Below are positions 20,590 through 29,850 of a DNA stretch of 64,000 bases, piece by piece. This DNA is from JADLHS01 sp049840435 (GTDB taxonomy: Bacteria > Verrucomicrobiota > Verrucomicrobiia > Limisphaerales > JADLHS01). The position numbers and the translations under genes are program-made. The DNA is taken from contig JASGKY010000008.1 of assembly GCA_049840435.1 (NCBI GenBank), forward strand, positions 1 through 64,000, read 5' to 3'. Each line of letters begins with the position of its first letter. The first letter of the stretch is position 1. The notes below the pieces were generated by a model. It was not told where the DNA came from. It saw only the letters and a program-made list of their open reading frames with translations, and did no database searches.

Positions 20590-20626
20590 GGGCGGATTGT
20601 TTCAATTCCGCCGGCGCCCCGCAAGC

Positions 20627-21958
20627 TCACCGCAGTTTCCAAGGCAACCGATACTCCCGCGTTAGCCGCCGGCTCGCGTCGGCATCACCGAGAATGATTT
20701 CCTTTTTCGCATCCCACTTGAGAGCACGCCCCGTCTGCATCGCAATAAGCCCAAGATGCCCGGGGATCGCTGAGTGATGCGCCACCTCCACCGGCGTCAC
20801 GGTGGGTTGACGGGATTTCACGCAGTCCAAGAAGTTCCGGAAATGGTCGCGCGATTCATAGAGTTTCACCCGGCGCAATTCCTCCGGTAAACTGCGGGCA
20901 TCTTCCCAATCCGGATTCGATGCTGCGAAAGAGTTTCCACGCGTCACCCAAACCCAGCCGTTTGTGCCAATCCATTTCGTCCCGCCCTTGATATCGTTGT
21001 AGCCGCCAGCGATGACCATCTCGATATCGCTCGGATACTTCGCCGTAATGCGATACTTTGTGCAAGTGTTCCACACGGCGTCCGCTGGCGGGAACTCGCC
21101 CTGCCCGGAAACTTCCTGCGGCCCGCTCGAGTCGCAATCCATTCCCCAATGCGCGATGTCGCAATGATGCCCGACCCAATCGAGCAACTGCCCGCCACCA
21201 GTATTGTAATTCCAGCGCCAGTTTTTATGAATGCGGGCCTCGATGTACGGCAGCTTCTCTGCCGGCCCGCTCCAAAGATTATAATCCAGTTCCGGCGGCG
21301 GCGCGGTGACGGCGGTCTTCTCTTTCGTCTTGGCGAAGTCATTGTGCCCCGAAGGCAGACCAACTTCGACCCGCTGAAGCTTTCCGATAAGTCCATTACG
21401 GACAATTTCCGCCGCGTAGTGAAAATGCTTTTCCGACCGCTGCCATGAGCCGGTCTGCCAGATCACTTTGTGCCGCTGCACAGCTTTGACGATAGCTTGC
21501 TGCTCCCCAATAGTCCGCGCCAACGGTTTCTCGCCATAAATGTCTTTGCCCTGACGCGCCGCCTCGATTGCCACCAACGCATGCCAGTGATCCGGGGTTG
21601 CGAGCATCACCGCATCAATGTCCGTCCGGGCCAACAGCTCGCGAAAGTCATGATACGCTTTGCAATCCTGATTCTGGTAACGCGCGTTGACTGCATCGCA
21701 ACCTTCCTGCAAATGATTCTGATCCACATCACTGATCGCAACGACCTGACAGTCGGCGTGGTTAAGAAACGACTTCAGGTTACTCATTCCCTGCCAGCCA
21801 CAGCCCACCACGCCCAAAGTGATGCGATTGGACGCCGTGGGCCGCTTCGTTTTCGCAGTCGCACAACTAGCGATAAGGGTGGGTGCGGCGACGGCCAACG
21901 CAGTGGTGGCCAGAAACTGACGCCGAGAAAAAGCTTTCGAGCGAGACGAGGTGTTCAT
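20627..21958 (-). CDS. Tat-exported Gfo/Idh/MocA family oxidoreductase
   Basis: The start at 21958 gives a twin-arginine signal (SRRQFLATTALAVAAP) followed by a lipobox-like IASC, so the protein is likely exported folded with its cofactor and possibly lipidated. The NAD(P)-binding motif is LGVVGCGWQGMSN. EKPLARTIGEQQAIVKA is the family signature with the conserved Glu-Lys-Pro. The C-terminal half has WNYNTGGGQLLDWVGHHCDI, a typical active-site region with His. Such exported sugar dehydrogenases are very numerous in Verrucomicrobia and Planctomycetes and act on unknown carbohydrates. Lies just upstream of murQ. Confidence 0.88.
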   Translation of the reverse strand: MNTSSRSKAFSRRQFLATTALAVAAPTLIASCATAKTKRPTASNRITLGVVGCGWQGMSNLKSFLNHADCQVVAISDVDQNHLQEGCDAVNARYQNQDCKAYHDFRELLARTDIDAVMLATPDHWHALVAIEAARQGKDIYGEKPLARTIGEQQAIVKAVQRHKVIWQTGSWQRSEKHFHYAAEIVRNGLIGKLQRVEVGLPSGHNDFAKTKEKTAVTAPPPELDYNLWSGPAEKLPYIEARIHKNWRWNYNTGGGQLLDWVGHHCDIAHWGMDCDSSGPQEVSGQGEFPPADAVWNTCTKYRITAKYPSDIEMVIAGGYNDIKGGTKWIGTNGWVWVTRGNSFAASNPDWEDARSLPEELRRVKLYESRDHFRNFLDCVKSRQPTVTPVEVAHHSAIPGHLGLIAMQTGRALKWDAKKEIILGDADASRRLTREYRLPWKLR

Positions 21959-22036
21959 TGTCCATTCATGACGCCTGAAACCCAACAAACATTCGAGACA
22001 AAATATTAACGACGTTCTGCAATAAACACCCGGGAT

Positions 22037-22132
22037 TACGCGCGAGGATTGTCCATCGCCACCAGGCCAAACAGCAGCTCCAGCTTGTTTTCCAACGCCA
22101 TTTCCTTGACGATGTCGTTATGCACCTTGAGC
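22037..22132 (-). other. Short coding-like fragment, possible gene remnant
   Basis: A 31-codon minus-strand frame reads MLKVHNDIVKEMALENKLEL, then LFGLVAMDNPRA and a stop. The composition (Lys, Glu, Leu, Asp rich) is like a real C-terminal helix, but a stop lies just upstream and no larger frame joins it. Its 5' end overlaps the start of the VOC gene on the other strand. It may be the tail of a gene lost by deletion, or chance. The family is not recognised. Confidence 0.25.
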
Positions 22133-22506
22133 ATCTCGGCTTAAATCATCCCGATCCCGTTGCCGCAGCGGCGTGGTATTGCCAACACCTCGAGATGACC
22201 GTAGCCCGCCAGTTCGGGCCACCGCAACACGGTCGTTTCCTTGCTGACACCCGGGGCAAAATGATGCTGGAGTTTTATCATAACCCCGAGGTTGGCATCC
22301 CCAATTATGCGGCGCTGGCGCCCTTCTCGTTTCACATCGCATTTCACGTCAAAGATGTTCCCGCCATCCGCGAACGTCTGTTGAAAGCCGGCGCCACCCC
22401 CGAAGGCGAGGTCAACACCAATGGCGACGGCGACAAAATCACCATCGTCCGCGATCCCTGGGGCATCTGCCTGCAGTTTGTCCAACGCCAACAGCCAATG
22501 GTTTGA
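22120..22506 (+). CDS. VOC (glyoxalase/bleomycin resistance) family protein
   Basis: This 128-residue protein is one VOC domain with two beta-alpha-beta-beta-beta units: EHLGLNHPDPVAAAAWYCQH begins the first and FHIAFHVKDVPAIRERLLKA the second, ending in IVRDPWGICLQFVQR. Metal-ligand candidates are His5 (HLEHLGL) and Glu in MMLEFYH of the first unit, and His and Glu-like positions in the second, where the final Glu appears replaced by Gln (CLQFVQR). It may be a dioxygenase, epimerase or binding protein; the substrate cannot be told. It is convergent with secA. Confidence 0.75.
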   Translation: MHLEHLGLNHPDPVAAAAWYCQHLEMTVARQFGPPQHGRFLADTRGKMMLEFYHNPEVGIPNYAALAPFSFHIAFHVKDVPAIRERLLKAGATPEGEVNTNGDGDKITIVRDPWGICLQFVQRQQPMV

Positions 22507-22526
22507 GCCGTGCAAAGTCTGCCCGC

Positions 22527-22557
22527 AAAACAAAAACGCCCGGCGCAAGGCCGGGCG
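22527..22557 (-). terminator. Rho-independent terminator of secA
   Basis: On the minus strand a 7-base-pair stem (CGCCCGG / CCGGGCG, at 22537-22543 and 22551-22557) with a 7-base loop is followed by TTTTTGTTTT. It lies 20 bases past the secA stop and serves that transcript. Confidence 0.85.
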
Positions 22558-22576
22558 TGGTGAAATCAACTCAATT

Positions 22577-25500
22577 TTACTTCCCGCAGCACTGTTTAAA
22601 CTTTTTACCGCTGCCGCACGGGCAAGGATCATTGCGCCCAACCTTTGGACCAGTCTTGATCGGTTTGGCCTTTTCCACGGCTGCCGCAGCTTCACTAACG
22701 ACATCGCTAGCTTTTTGCTGTGGCGCCGCGCTGCTTGAACCCGTGGCCGTATTCCCAAACGCGCTGGTGGTTTGATGCAACGTCTGCTGCGGCACGTTGC
22801 GCAAAAAGTTCTCAAACGCCATCAAAGATGAAGCACTGCGGAAAATGTTGTGACAGATCTCGGTTTTGATGTTCACCATCAATTCGTCGAAGATCTTGAA
22901 CGCTTCCGCCTTATATTCGATCAGCGGATCGCGCTGCCCGTGCGCGCGGAGACCGATACTGTAGCGCAGGCTGTCCATCTCGTAGAGATGTTCCTGCCAG
23001 AGCTTGTCAATCGCGCTGAGGATGGTGAAACGTTCCACTGACGCGAGCTTCTCCGGCTCTTCGAAACTGATCTTCAGATCATACGCCTTGCGGATGCTTT
23101 CGCTGATAAAATTGCACACTGCAAACTGCGCGGGGCTGAGTCCGTCATAGAGCGAGCCCGGCACCGGTGCGTCCTTGCCCGCTTGCGCCGCCTTGGCAAT
23201 CTCCTGCTCCGGCATACCAAGCGGGAAGTTCAGATTGACCCAATCCGCCAACGCGCGCGTCTGCCATTCCCGGTCATCATATTCTCCGCCCTTGGTGAGT
23301 TGCTCCACCTTGGTGATGACAACTTCCTCCATGATATCCATCAGGCGGTCGCGTACATCGTCCGAATTGATGATCTCATTGCGGAAGCCGTAGATGACTT
23401 CACGCTGCTTGTTCATCACGTCGTCGTATTCGAGCGTGCGTTTGCGGATCTGAAAATTGTGCTGCTCGACGCGTTTCTGCGCCTGACCGATGGAACGATT
23501 CAGCAACGGATGCTCGAGCTCCTGACCTTCTTCGAGGCCAAGCTTCTCCATGTACTTGACGATGTTTCCGCGCCGAACAAGCGCATGAGATCGTCTTCCA
23601 ACGATACAAAGAAATGCGATGAGCCCGGATCGCCCTGCCGCGAACAACGACCGCGCAACTGCCGGTCAATGCGCCGCGCTTCGTGACGCTCGGTGGCGAG
23701 CACGTGCAAACCGCCGACTTCAGCGACGCCCGGTCCGAGTTTGATGTCCGTGCCGCGACCCGCCATGTTCGTGGCGATAGTGATCGCGCCGCGCTGACCG
23801 GCACGCGCGACGATTTCAGCTTCCTGCTGGTGATACTTCGCGTTCAGCACCGAGTGGATCAGCTTCTCGCGATTCAACATCTTGGAAAGCATTTCGCTGA
23901 CCTCGACAGAGATCGTGCCGACCAGGATCGGGCGGCCCTGACCGTGGATGGTCTTGATCTCGTTCAACACCGCGTTGAATTTCTCGCGCGCGCGTCTTGT
24001 AAACGGAATCGTTCGAATCCTTGCGCAGACACGGCTTGTTCGTCGGGATGACGAGCACGCCGAGTTTGTAGATGTCGTAAAATTCTCCCGCTTCGGTCTC
24101 CGCCGTGCCGGTCATGCCCGCCAGCTTCAGATAGAGGCGGAAATAATTTTGGATCGTGATCGTCGCCAGCGTCTGCGTCTCGCGTTCGATCTCCACGCCT
24201 TCCTTCGCTTCGACGGCTTGGTGCAAGCCATCGCTCCAGCGGCGACCCGTCATCAAGCGGCCCGTGTTCTGGTCTACGATGATGACCTTGTTGTCCTGCA
24301 CGACGTATTCCACGTCCTTCGTGTAGAGCGAGTAGCCTTTCAGCAATTGCGCGATGGCATGGATCTTCTGCGCCTTCGCTTCAAAGTCCGCCTGCAACTT
24401 GGTCTTCGCTTCCATGCGTTTGCGCGCGTCCGTTTCCGGGCCGGCGTCGATGTCGTGCATGGCCGTGTTCAAGTCCGGTAGCACGAACGCATCCGGATCC
24501 TTCGGCGACAGGAAATTGCGGCCTTTCTCCGTGAGGTCGGCTTCGTGGCTCTTTTCGTCAATGGCGAAGAGCAACTGTTCCTTCTCCGCGTAGAGCTCGA
24601 CCTTCTTCTGATCCAGATGCAACGACAGTTCCGCGTCGTTCATCAGTTTGAGGTGCGCCGGATCTTCCAAAACCTTCATCAAGTCCTCGGAGCTTCGGCT
24701 GCCCGGTCTTCACGCGGAATAGCAACAGGCCGATCTCTGTTCTTGAGGGCGTCGGGGTTCTGCGGATTTGATCCCATCGGTCGGGTTGAGCTTCTTCAGC
24801 AAGTCCATCGCCTCGGACAGATACCGCGCGCACAACCGTTCCTGGGCGCGAACGATGGATTCCACCACCGGCTTCCATTGCGCGTATTGTTCGTCAAACG
24901 TGCGCACCGCCGGGCCACTGATGATGAGCGGCGTGCGCGCTTCATCGATCAGGATCGAGTCCACTTCGTCCACGATGGCGAAGTAATGACCGCGCTGGAC
25001 CTGTTCCTCCTTACGCGTGGCCATGCCGTTGTCGCGGAGGTAATCGAAACCGAATTCCGCGTTCGTGCCGTAGGTGATGTCGCAATTATATTGCTCACGC
25101 CGCACTGCCGGCGGCTGGTCATGCAGGATGCAACCGACCGTCAGGCCGAGAAATTTGTAAACCGCCCCCATCCATTCTGAGTCGCGGGACGCGAGGTAAT
25201 CGTTCACCGTCACGACATGCACGCCCGCGCCCGGTGAGAGCGTTCAGATAAACCGGCGATGTCGCGACGAGCGTTTTGCCTTCGCCAGTGGCCATTTCCG
25301 CGAAATCCTACCGTTATGCAACGCCATTCCGCCGATCAATTGCACGTCGAACGGCACCATTTCCCAGCGCAACGCATGGTCGCGCACGGTCACGTCCTTG
25401 CCACACAGACGGCGGCACGCGTTCTTCACGACGGCAAAGGCCTCGGGCAGGATTTCATTCCAACCGCGCAGCGAGCTTGGTCTTGTCCTCGATCGGCAGA

Positions 25501-25662
25501 AAGTTCTTCCTTCCAATCAGCAGTCTTCTTGCGCAAGTCGTCATCAGAGAGCGCCTGCAGCCCGGCTTCGATCTCGTTGATCTTGGCGACCAACGGACGG
25601 AGCTTCTTCACCTCACGGTCGTTCTTGGACCCAATGAGCTTCTTAAAGATAAAACCAATCAT
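22577..25662 (-). CDS. secA: Preprotein translocase ATPase SecA (about nine frame breaks)
   Basis: SecA drives protein export through SecYEG. Pieces in shifting frames follow SecA order: N-terminus MIGFIFKKLIGSKNDREVKK (start 25662); VPFDVQLIGGMALHNG; Walker A EMATGEGKTLVATSPVYLNA; GVHVVTVNDYLASRDSEWMG; DEVDSILIDEARTPLIISGP; IVDQNTGRLMTGRRWSDGLH; KLAGMTGTAETEAGEF; TNMAGRGTDIKLGPGV; and a C-terminal zinc SEC-C motif GRNDPCPCGSGKKFKQCCGK. Frame changes fall near 25515, 25470, 25300, 25240, 24775, 24745, 24705, 23990 and 23570. Each piece is well conserved and no internal nonsense codon is needed. The total, about 1,028 codons, is normal for this group. Since SecA is essential, these are most likely sequence errors. 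A promoter region lies between this gene and the radical SAM gene. Confidence 0.9.
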
Positions 25663-25820
25663 ATTTGCCTTAAAACAGCGGACGGAAACGCTACGGGAAC
25701 AGGGGCGGGCGGTCAAATGATTAGGAAGGCCCAATTCGAAAGGCAAAAGATGCTCCCGCCCCTGGAACGCCGCGTAAAACAAACGCTACAACCGCAAGCG
25801 CCTGCTGGTCGTCGCCTCGT

Positions 25821-27773
25821 TCAAACTTTGTATAGTTCAAACATCCCCGCCAACATCAACCACTCGGGGTGTGTCGTCGCCAACTTCGGCAGGATGAGCC
25901 GAATCTGGGAGCGATACTCCGATAATTTTTCCCGGAGCGGTTTCAGGTCCTCCACCTTGTCCCAATGCAGCCGGTTCAAATCCAGCACGAGCCGACTCTT
26001 GCTGCGGGCCAGCGAATCACGCAGGCGTTGGCCCAATCTTTCCGCCTCTTTGGAAGATAACGCACCTTCAAGCCGCATCCAGACCTGCTGTTTCGCGTGC
26101 TGTAACTCGACTTGGACCGAGAAATCTGGACTGGAAACCTTGGCGTGGAATTCTTCCCACAAATGAAACGCACTCCATCCCGTTTCCGGCATGCGATACG
26201 CCGTGCGTTGGAGTTTAGGATGTTGAAAACAGTCGAATTTCAGCGTTACCGCCGTCCACACTGCGGCCCCCACGGCCAGGATAGATTGGAGGCGTTGACT
26301 CCACTTGGGTTTACCCAGCCCGGCGTGGATGTCACGTTCCAGGTCCCCGATCCATTTCCGGATCGTCGGGTTCGGACCAAACAACCGGCCCGCGAGAAAG
26401 ATCGGATACGCAAAACGCAGCTCGCTCGCGTAGTATTCCGCTTTTTGCCGCAACACTGGATTTGACGAGTTCCGGAGCTTCAAATAGCCCAGCCAACGCG
26501 CTTCCAAAACGCGATAGATGCTCGGGCCAAGCTTTTGAAAATCCTGCTCAAAACACCACGCCTGAATGTCTTCAATCTGCTTGGGTGAGAGAGAGGGATG
26601 CTTCATCATTGTCGTGAACCCGTCCGCCCGGCGATAGAATAAATCCTTGTCGGTGGTATAGATATCGTGCAGCAGGTTCTCCTTGATAACGCGTTCGTGG
26701 AACGGCGTGCCGGGCACGGGCCCGTAAATCAAAAACTGCGCGAGCGCGGGCTTGGCCTGCATCAACCCGTCATGCTCCTGCGCCACAACTTCCGGAGTTT
26801 GATAATCAAAGCCTACGATCATCGAAGCCAGCACCGTGATGCCATGATCGCGAAACTCCTTTAGAATCTCGTGAGCGGGGCGGCCCTGTTGCTTGGCGTA
26901 ACCGGAGCGCGTGCCTTCGTAGCCGATCCAGAAACCATCTATCCCCATCTCCAGGATTTCTTCCACAGTGTATTGGCTGATCGCCTTGATGCTGGAGAAC
27001 GCAAAGATTGATGGCTTCCTCGGACTCTGCATCACGCAATCGCGAAATTCCATCGCGCGCTTTTTGTTCAACAGGAAATCCTCATCGAGAATCAGGAACA
27101 CCAGATTCGGATTGAGATCAAAGTAACGTTCCACCACGTTGAAAATATCGCGTCCCGAGGGCAGCAGCTTGATGTGTTGACGGGAAAAGAAATGCGAGGT
27201 GCAGCAGAAGTCACAGCCGTTCGGGCAACCGAGGCCGGCGAAGATCTTACCCGTGCCGGAAACCTTCCAGCCAAAAATCTTGAGCCAACTCACGATCAAC
27301 GGATGCTTGTACGGCATCGGAATCTCCGGTTCACCCAATAACCGCCGGAACCACGCCACCCCCTCTTCGCGACAAAAATAGTCGCCATACGGCTTGAGCA
27401 CGTCGTCCTTCAAGACCGTGCCGTAACCGCCAAGCACAATCTTGCTGTTTGGAGCATGCTCCCGGATCAGCGCCACCATCTCCTTCATCTTGTGCATCAC
27501 CGCCATGATGAAGGAAATCCCCACGTAATCGTACCCCTTCTTCAGTTCCTTGATGAACTCGCGCTTGGAGGGGTATTGCAACACCACGGTCGGCGTATCG
27601 AGATTTTCGGCGATATAATCCAATCCGAATTGCACATTGACCGTACGCGGGCTGAAGATCCCCTGTGCCCGCAGCACCTGGCGATAAAGGAGTTCGTATC
27701 CCACGGACGGCGCATCGCCGTGCTCCGGCCCTAACGGACGACATACACTGGTCAACAATACTTTTTTACTCAT
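25821..27773 (-). CDS. B12-binding-domain radical SAM protein with STAS-like C-terminal domain
   Basis: The start at 27773 (MSKKVLLTSVCRPLGPEHGD) gives 650 residues; the upstream extension to 27881 is unsupported. Residues 1-150 form a cobalamin-binding type Rossmann domain (YDYVGISFIMAVMHKMKEMV, KIVLGGYGTVL). The radical SAM core starts with GLGCPNGCDFC: C183, C187 and C190 bind the [4Fe-4S] cluster. Middle motifs include LDEDFLLNKKRAMEF and FWIGYEGTRSGYAKQQG. The last ~100 residues (RLEGALSSKEAERLGQRLRD, then SRLVLDLNRLHWDKVEDLKP) resemble a STAS/anti-anti-sigma fold, which is unusual in this family. The reaction is unknown; relatives act on lipids, hopanoids, tetrapyrroles or natural products. 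It stands alone between secA and a divergent release-factor-like gene. Confidence 0.82.
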   Translation of the reverse strand: MSKKVLLTSVCRPLGPEHGDAPSVGYELLYRQVLRAQGIFSPRTVNVQFGLDYIAENLDTPTVVLQYPSKREFIKELKKGYDYVGISFIMAVMHKMKEMVALIREHAPNSKIVLGGYGTVLKDDVLKPYGDYFCREEGVAWFRRLLGEPEIPMPYKHPLIVSWLKIFGWKVSGTGKIFAGLGCPNGCDFCCTSHFFSRQHIKLLPSGRDIFNVVERYFDLNPNLVFLILDEDFLLNKKRAMEFRDCVMQSPRKPSIFAFSSIKAISQYTVEEILEMGIDGFWIGYEGTRSGYAKQQGRPAHEILKEFRDHGITVLASMIVGFDYQTPEVVAQEHDGLMQAKPALAQFLIYGPVPGTPFHERVIKENLLHDIYTTDKDLFYRRADGFTTMMKHPSLSPKQIEDIQAWCFEQDFQKLGPSIYRVLEARWLGYLKLRNSSNPVLRQKAEYYASELRFAYPIFLAGRLFGPNPTIRKWIGDLERDIHAGLGKPKWSQRLQSILAVGAAVWTAVTLKFDCFQHPKLQRTAYRMPETGWSAFHLWEEFHAKVSSPDFSVQVELQHAKQQVWMRLEGALSSKEAERLGQRLRDSLARSKSRLVLDLNRLHWDKVEDLKPLREKLSEYRSQIRLILPKLATTHPEWLMLAGMFELYKV

Positions 27774-28120
27774 GCACTTGATGATTCCTTTGGGCAAGCT
27801 GCGATCAGAACTCCGCGCTAGCAAACGCGCCTGAAAAACGGTGCAACTCAACCACAACCAGCAAGCGCAGAAGTCGCGCAATAGTCAAAGTCCGCCTTGG
27901 TAAAATGCTGCTCACATTTTGCCCTGCCTTGTTAAGCGAGTTAACCGCCCAAGACATTTAATGCAGCTCCAGAACGCGGACGCCCCCTCTCCACACGCTA
28001 CTGCCAATAAAACTTTTACGCGTCTTTACAACCCGCGACGAGTTGCGCGCTACGACAAGGGGTATGCACTTCGCCCACGCCAAGGTTTGCAATCTATCGT
28101 AAAACCTTTCACCCTGAAGT
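27774..28120. other. Divergent intergenic region
   Basis: The 347 bases between the divergent radical SAM and release-factor-like genes contain no frame with convincing protein composition, no tRNA-like cloverleaf and no clear terminator. Both promoters presumably lie here. No strong consensus boxes were seen. Confidence 0.5.
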
Positions 28121-28534
28121 ATGGGTGCGTTCCCCGTCAGCCTCGAAAAAGAAAATCAACTCGCGCAACGCATGACCACACTGGCAGTGTGGGAAGCGGA
28201 TATTGAAGAGTCCTTCGTCCGTAGCGGCGGACACGGCGGGCAAAACGTGAACAAGGTCTCGACCTGTGTCATGTTGCTGCATCGGCCAACGGGAGTCCAA
28301 GTGAAGTGTCAGGATACCCGCCAGCAAGGGATGAATCGCTACATAGCGCGTCGCCTGTTGCTCGACAAAATTGAGGAGCAGCGGAAGAACCGGCTGGCCG
28401 CTCAGCGGGCGGAGATCGAAAAACTCCGCCGTCAAAAACGTAAACGCTCCAAAGGAGCAAAAGAAAAAATGCTCGCCGGCAAGGCCCACCAAGCCAGCAA
28501 GAAGGCGAGCCGGCAGCGGCCCTCAATGGATTAG
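28121..28534 (+). CDS. GGQ-domain peptide chain release factor-like protein
   Basis: This 137-residue protein consists of a class-I release-factor domain 3: FVRSGGHGGQNVNKVSTCVM contains the GGQ that triggers peptidyl-tRNA hydrolysis. A Lys/Arg-rich tail follows (KLRRQKRKRSKGAKEKMLAG). There is no codon-recognition domain, so it resembles ArfB/YaeJ-type or orphan RF-like rescue factors rather than RF1/RF2. A basic tail in ArfB enters the mRNA channel of stalled ribosomes; a similar role is inferred. Met18 (MTTLAVWEADIEE) is an alternative start. It is convergent with, and slightly overlaps, the PQQ-propeller gene. Confidence 0.8.
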   Translation: MGAFPVSLEKENQLAQRMTTLAVWEADIEESFVRSGGHGGQNVNKVSTCVMLLHRPTGVQVKCQDTRQQGMNRYIARRLLLDKIEEQRKNRLAAQRAEIEKLRRQKRKRSKGAKEKMLAGKAHQASKKASRQRPSMD

Positions 28535-29799
28535 TTCCCCAAACAGAACAAACTCTTTTCCCCACGCACCAAGATTCGATTCTTCAAGCAGACCGGCGTG
28601 GCGATAACGCGTTCGCCCATGTCGTTTTGAGCCAGCACAGCAAATTTTCCGTCCGCACTGGCCACATAGAACACCCCGTCTTCACGCACGGCATAGAGCT
28701 TACCATTGGCGATGACGGTTGAGCCGTAATAGTTCGCCGAGGTTTTGGGCAAGCTGTCTTTCCAGACCGTCTGGCCCGTGAGCGGATCGAGACACTCCAC
28801 TTCGCCACGATCCCGCAAAAGATAAACCTTCTTCTGCCACACAGTCGGACTAGGGACAAACGTGCCCGTATCCGTGCGTTGCCAAAGATGATTTGTAGCA
28901 TCAAACTCACCGGCCTTGCCCAGTTTGACGCCGAAGAGAATCGGATTGCCACGATCACTTCGCCCAAACGGCACGATGATCACATTGTCCACCACGACCG
29001 GAGTGGCCACGGCTGGGTAATTTTTGCCCCCAGTCGGATTTGGAATGATAGCCGACCAAAGCATCTTGCCATCCGCTGCACTGTGGACGGTGACATGCTC
29101 GCCCGCCCAGACAAGCAATGCTTCCTGCCCCGCAAAGCGGAGCGGCACGGGCGTATTGTAACCATGATCGTTTTCCTGCGGTGTTTGGTAATTACGGGCG
29201 ACCTTCCATTGCAGCACGCCAGTGGCCTTGTCGAACGCGGCGAGCCAGGATTCTCCCTGATTCATCCGCGCCATGATGACATATTTTTCGGTCAACACAG
29301 GCGCCGTGCCTGGATCGAAATAGAGCGAGTCCCGGCCGAAGGCTTCAACGAGATTGGTCTGCCAAAGAATTTTTCCGGTAAAATCGAGTGCCGCAAAACT
29401 TCCGCTGGTGAAAACCACGTACACTGATTTTCCATCAGTCGTTGGCGCGGCATTGGCCGCCGAGCTATTGCGGTGCTTCCCCTCCCGAGCAGGTCCGAGT
29501 TTGGTGCGCCAGAGTTCCTTGCCCTGCCAATCAAATGCCAGCACCGAGTCCTGTCGGTCCGCGGGGGCGGTGACAAAAATCTGATCATCCCAGACAATGG
29601 GTGTAGAGCACCCCTTCCCCGGCAACATCGCTTTCCACAGAATATTGTTCGTCTCGCTCCAACTCACAGGATAGTTGCCCGCAGGAGTGCTACCGTCACC
29701 ATTCGGGCCACGCCAGTTGGCCCACCGAACAGTACTTTCAGCAACGACCGGGGAGACGATGCTTAATACGGCCAGACTGAACGCGGCAATGGCTTTCAT
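28531..29799 (-). CDS. Secreted PQQ-like beta-propeller protein
   Basis: The 422-residue protein starts with a signal peptide (MKAIAAFSLAVLSIVSPVVA) and continues RWANWRGPNGDGSTP, the usual opening of verrucomicrobial/planctomycete outer-membrane PQQ-like proteins. Repeated propeller blades show the W-x-x-x-L or G-x-x-x-W-x-T patterns, such as DWQGKELWRTKLGP, DFTGKILWQTNLVEAFG and DPLTGQTVWKDSLPKTSAN. No PQQ dehydrogenase catalytic residues can be assigned, so it may be a binding or scaffold protein (BamB-like fold). It is monocistronic, downstream of nothing in the same direction within 50 bases except the ABC permease gene stop at 29851. Confidence 0.85.
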   Translation of the reverse strand: MKAIAAFSLAVLSIVSPVVAESTVRWANWRGPNGDGSTPAGNYPVSWSETNNILWKAMLPGKGCSTPIVWDDQIFVTAPADRQDSVLAFDWQGKELWRTKLGPAREGKHRNSSAANAAPTTDGKSVYVVFTSGSFAALDFTGKILWQTNLVEAFGRDSLYFDPGTAPVLTEKYVIMARMNQGESWLAAFDKATGVLQWKVARNYQTPQENDHGYNTPVPLRFAGQEALLVWAGEHVTVHSAADGKMLWSAIIPNPTGGKNYPAVATPVVVDNVIIVPFGRSDRGNPILFGVKLGKAGEFDATNHLWQRTDTGTFVPSPTVWQKKVYLLRDRGEVECLDPLTGQTVWKDSLPKTSANYYGSTVIANGKLYAVREDGVFYVASADGKFAVLAQNDMGERVIATPVCLKNRILVRGEKSLFCLGN

Positions 29800-29850
29800 G
29801 CGGAGAATGGACGGCCCAAGGCTACCGAAGATTCAGCCGAGTTAAAGTTT

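Noticed and set aside
20297..20605. Open frame of 102 codons over the murQ start
   Set aside because: It is the wrong frame over conserved MurQ N-terminal coding sequence and has no family resemblance.
25426..25782. Separate small genes within secA
   Set aside because: All the short frames between 22577 and 25662 are consecutive SecA segments once one-base shifts are allowed, so they are not independent genes.
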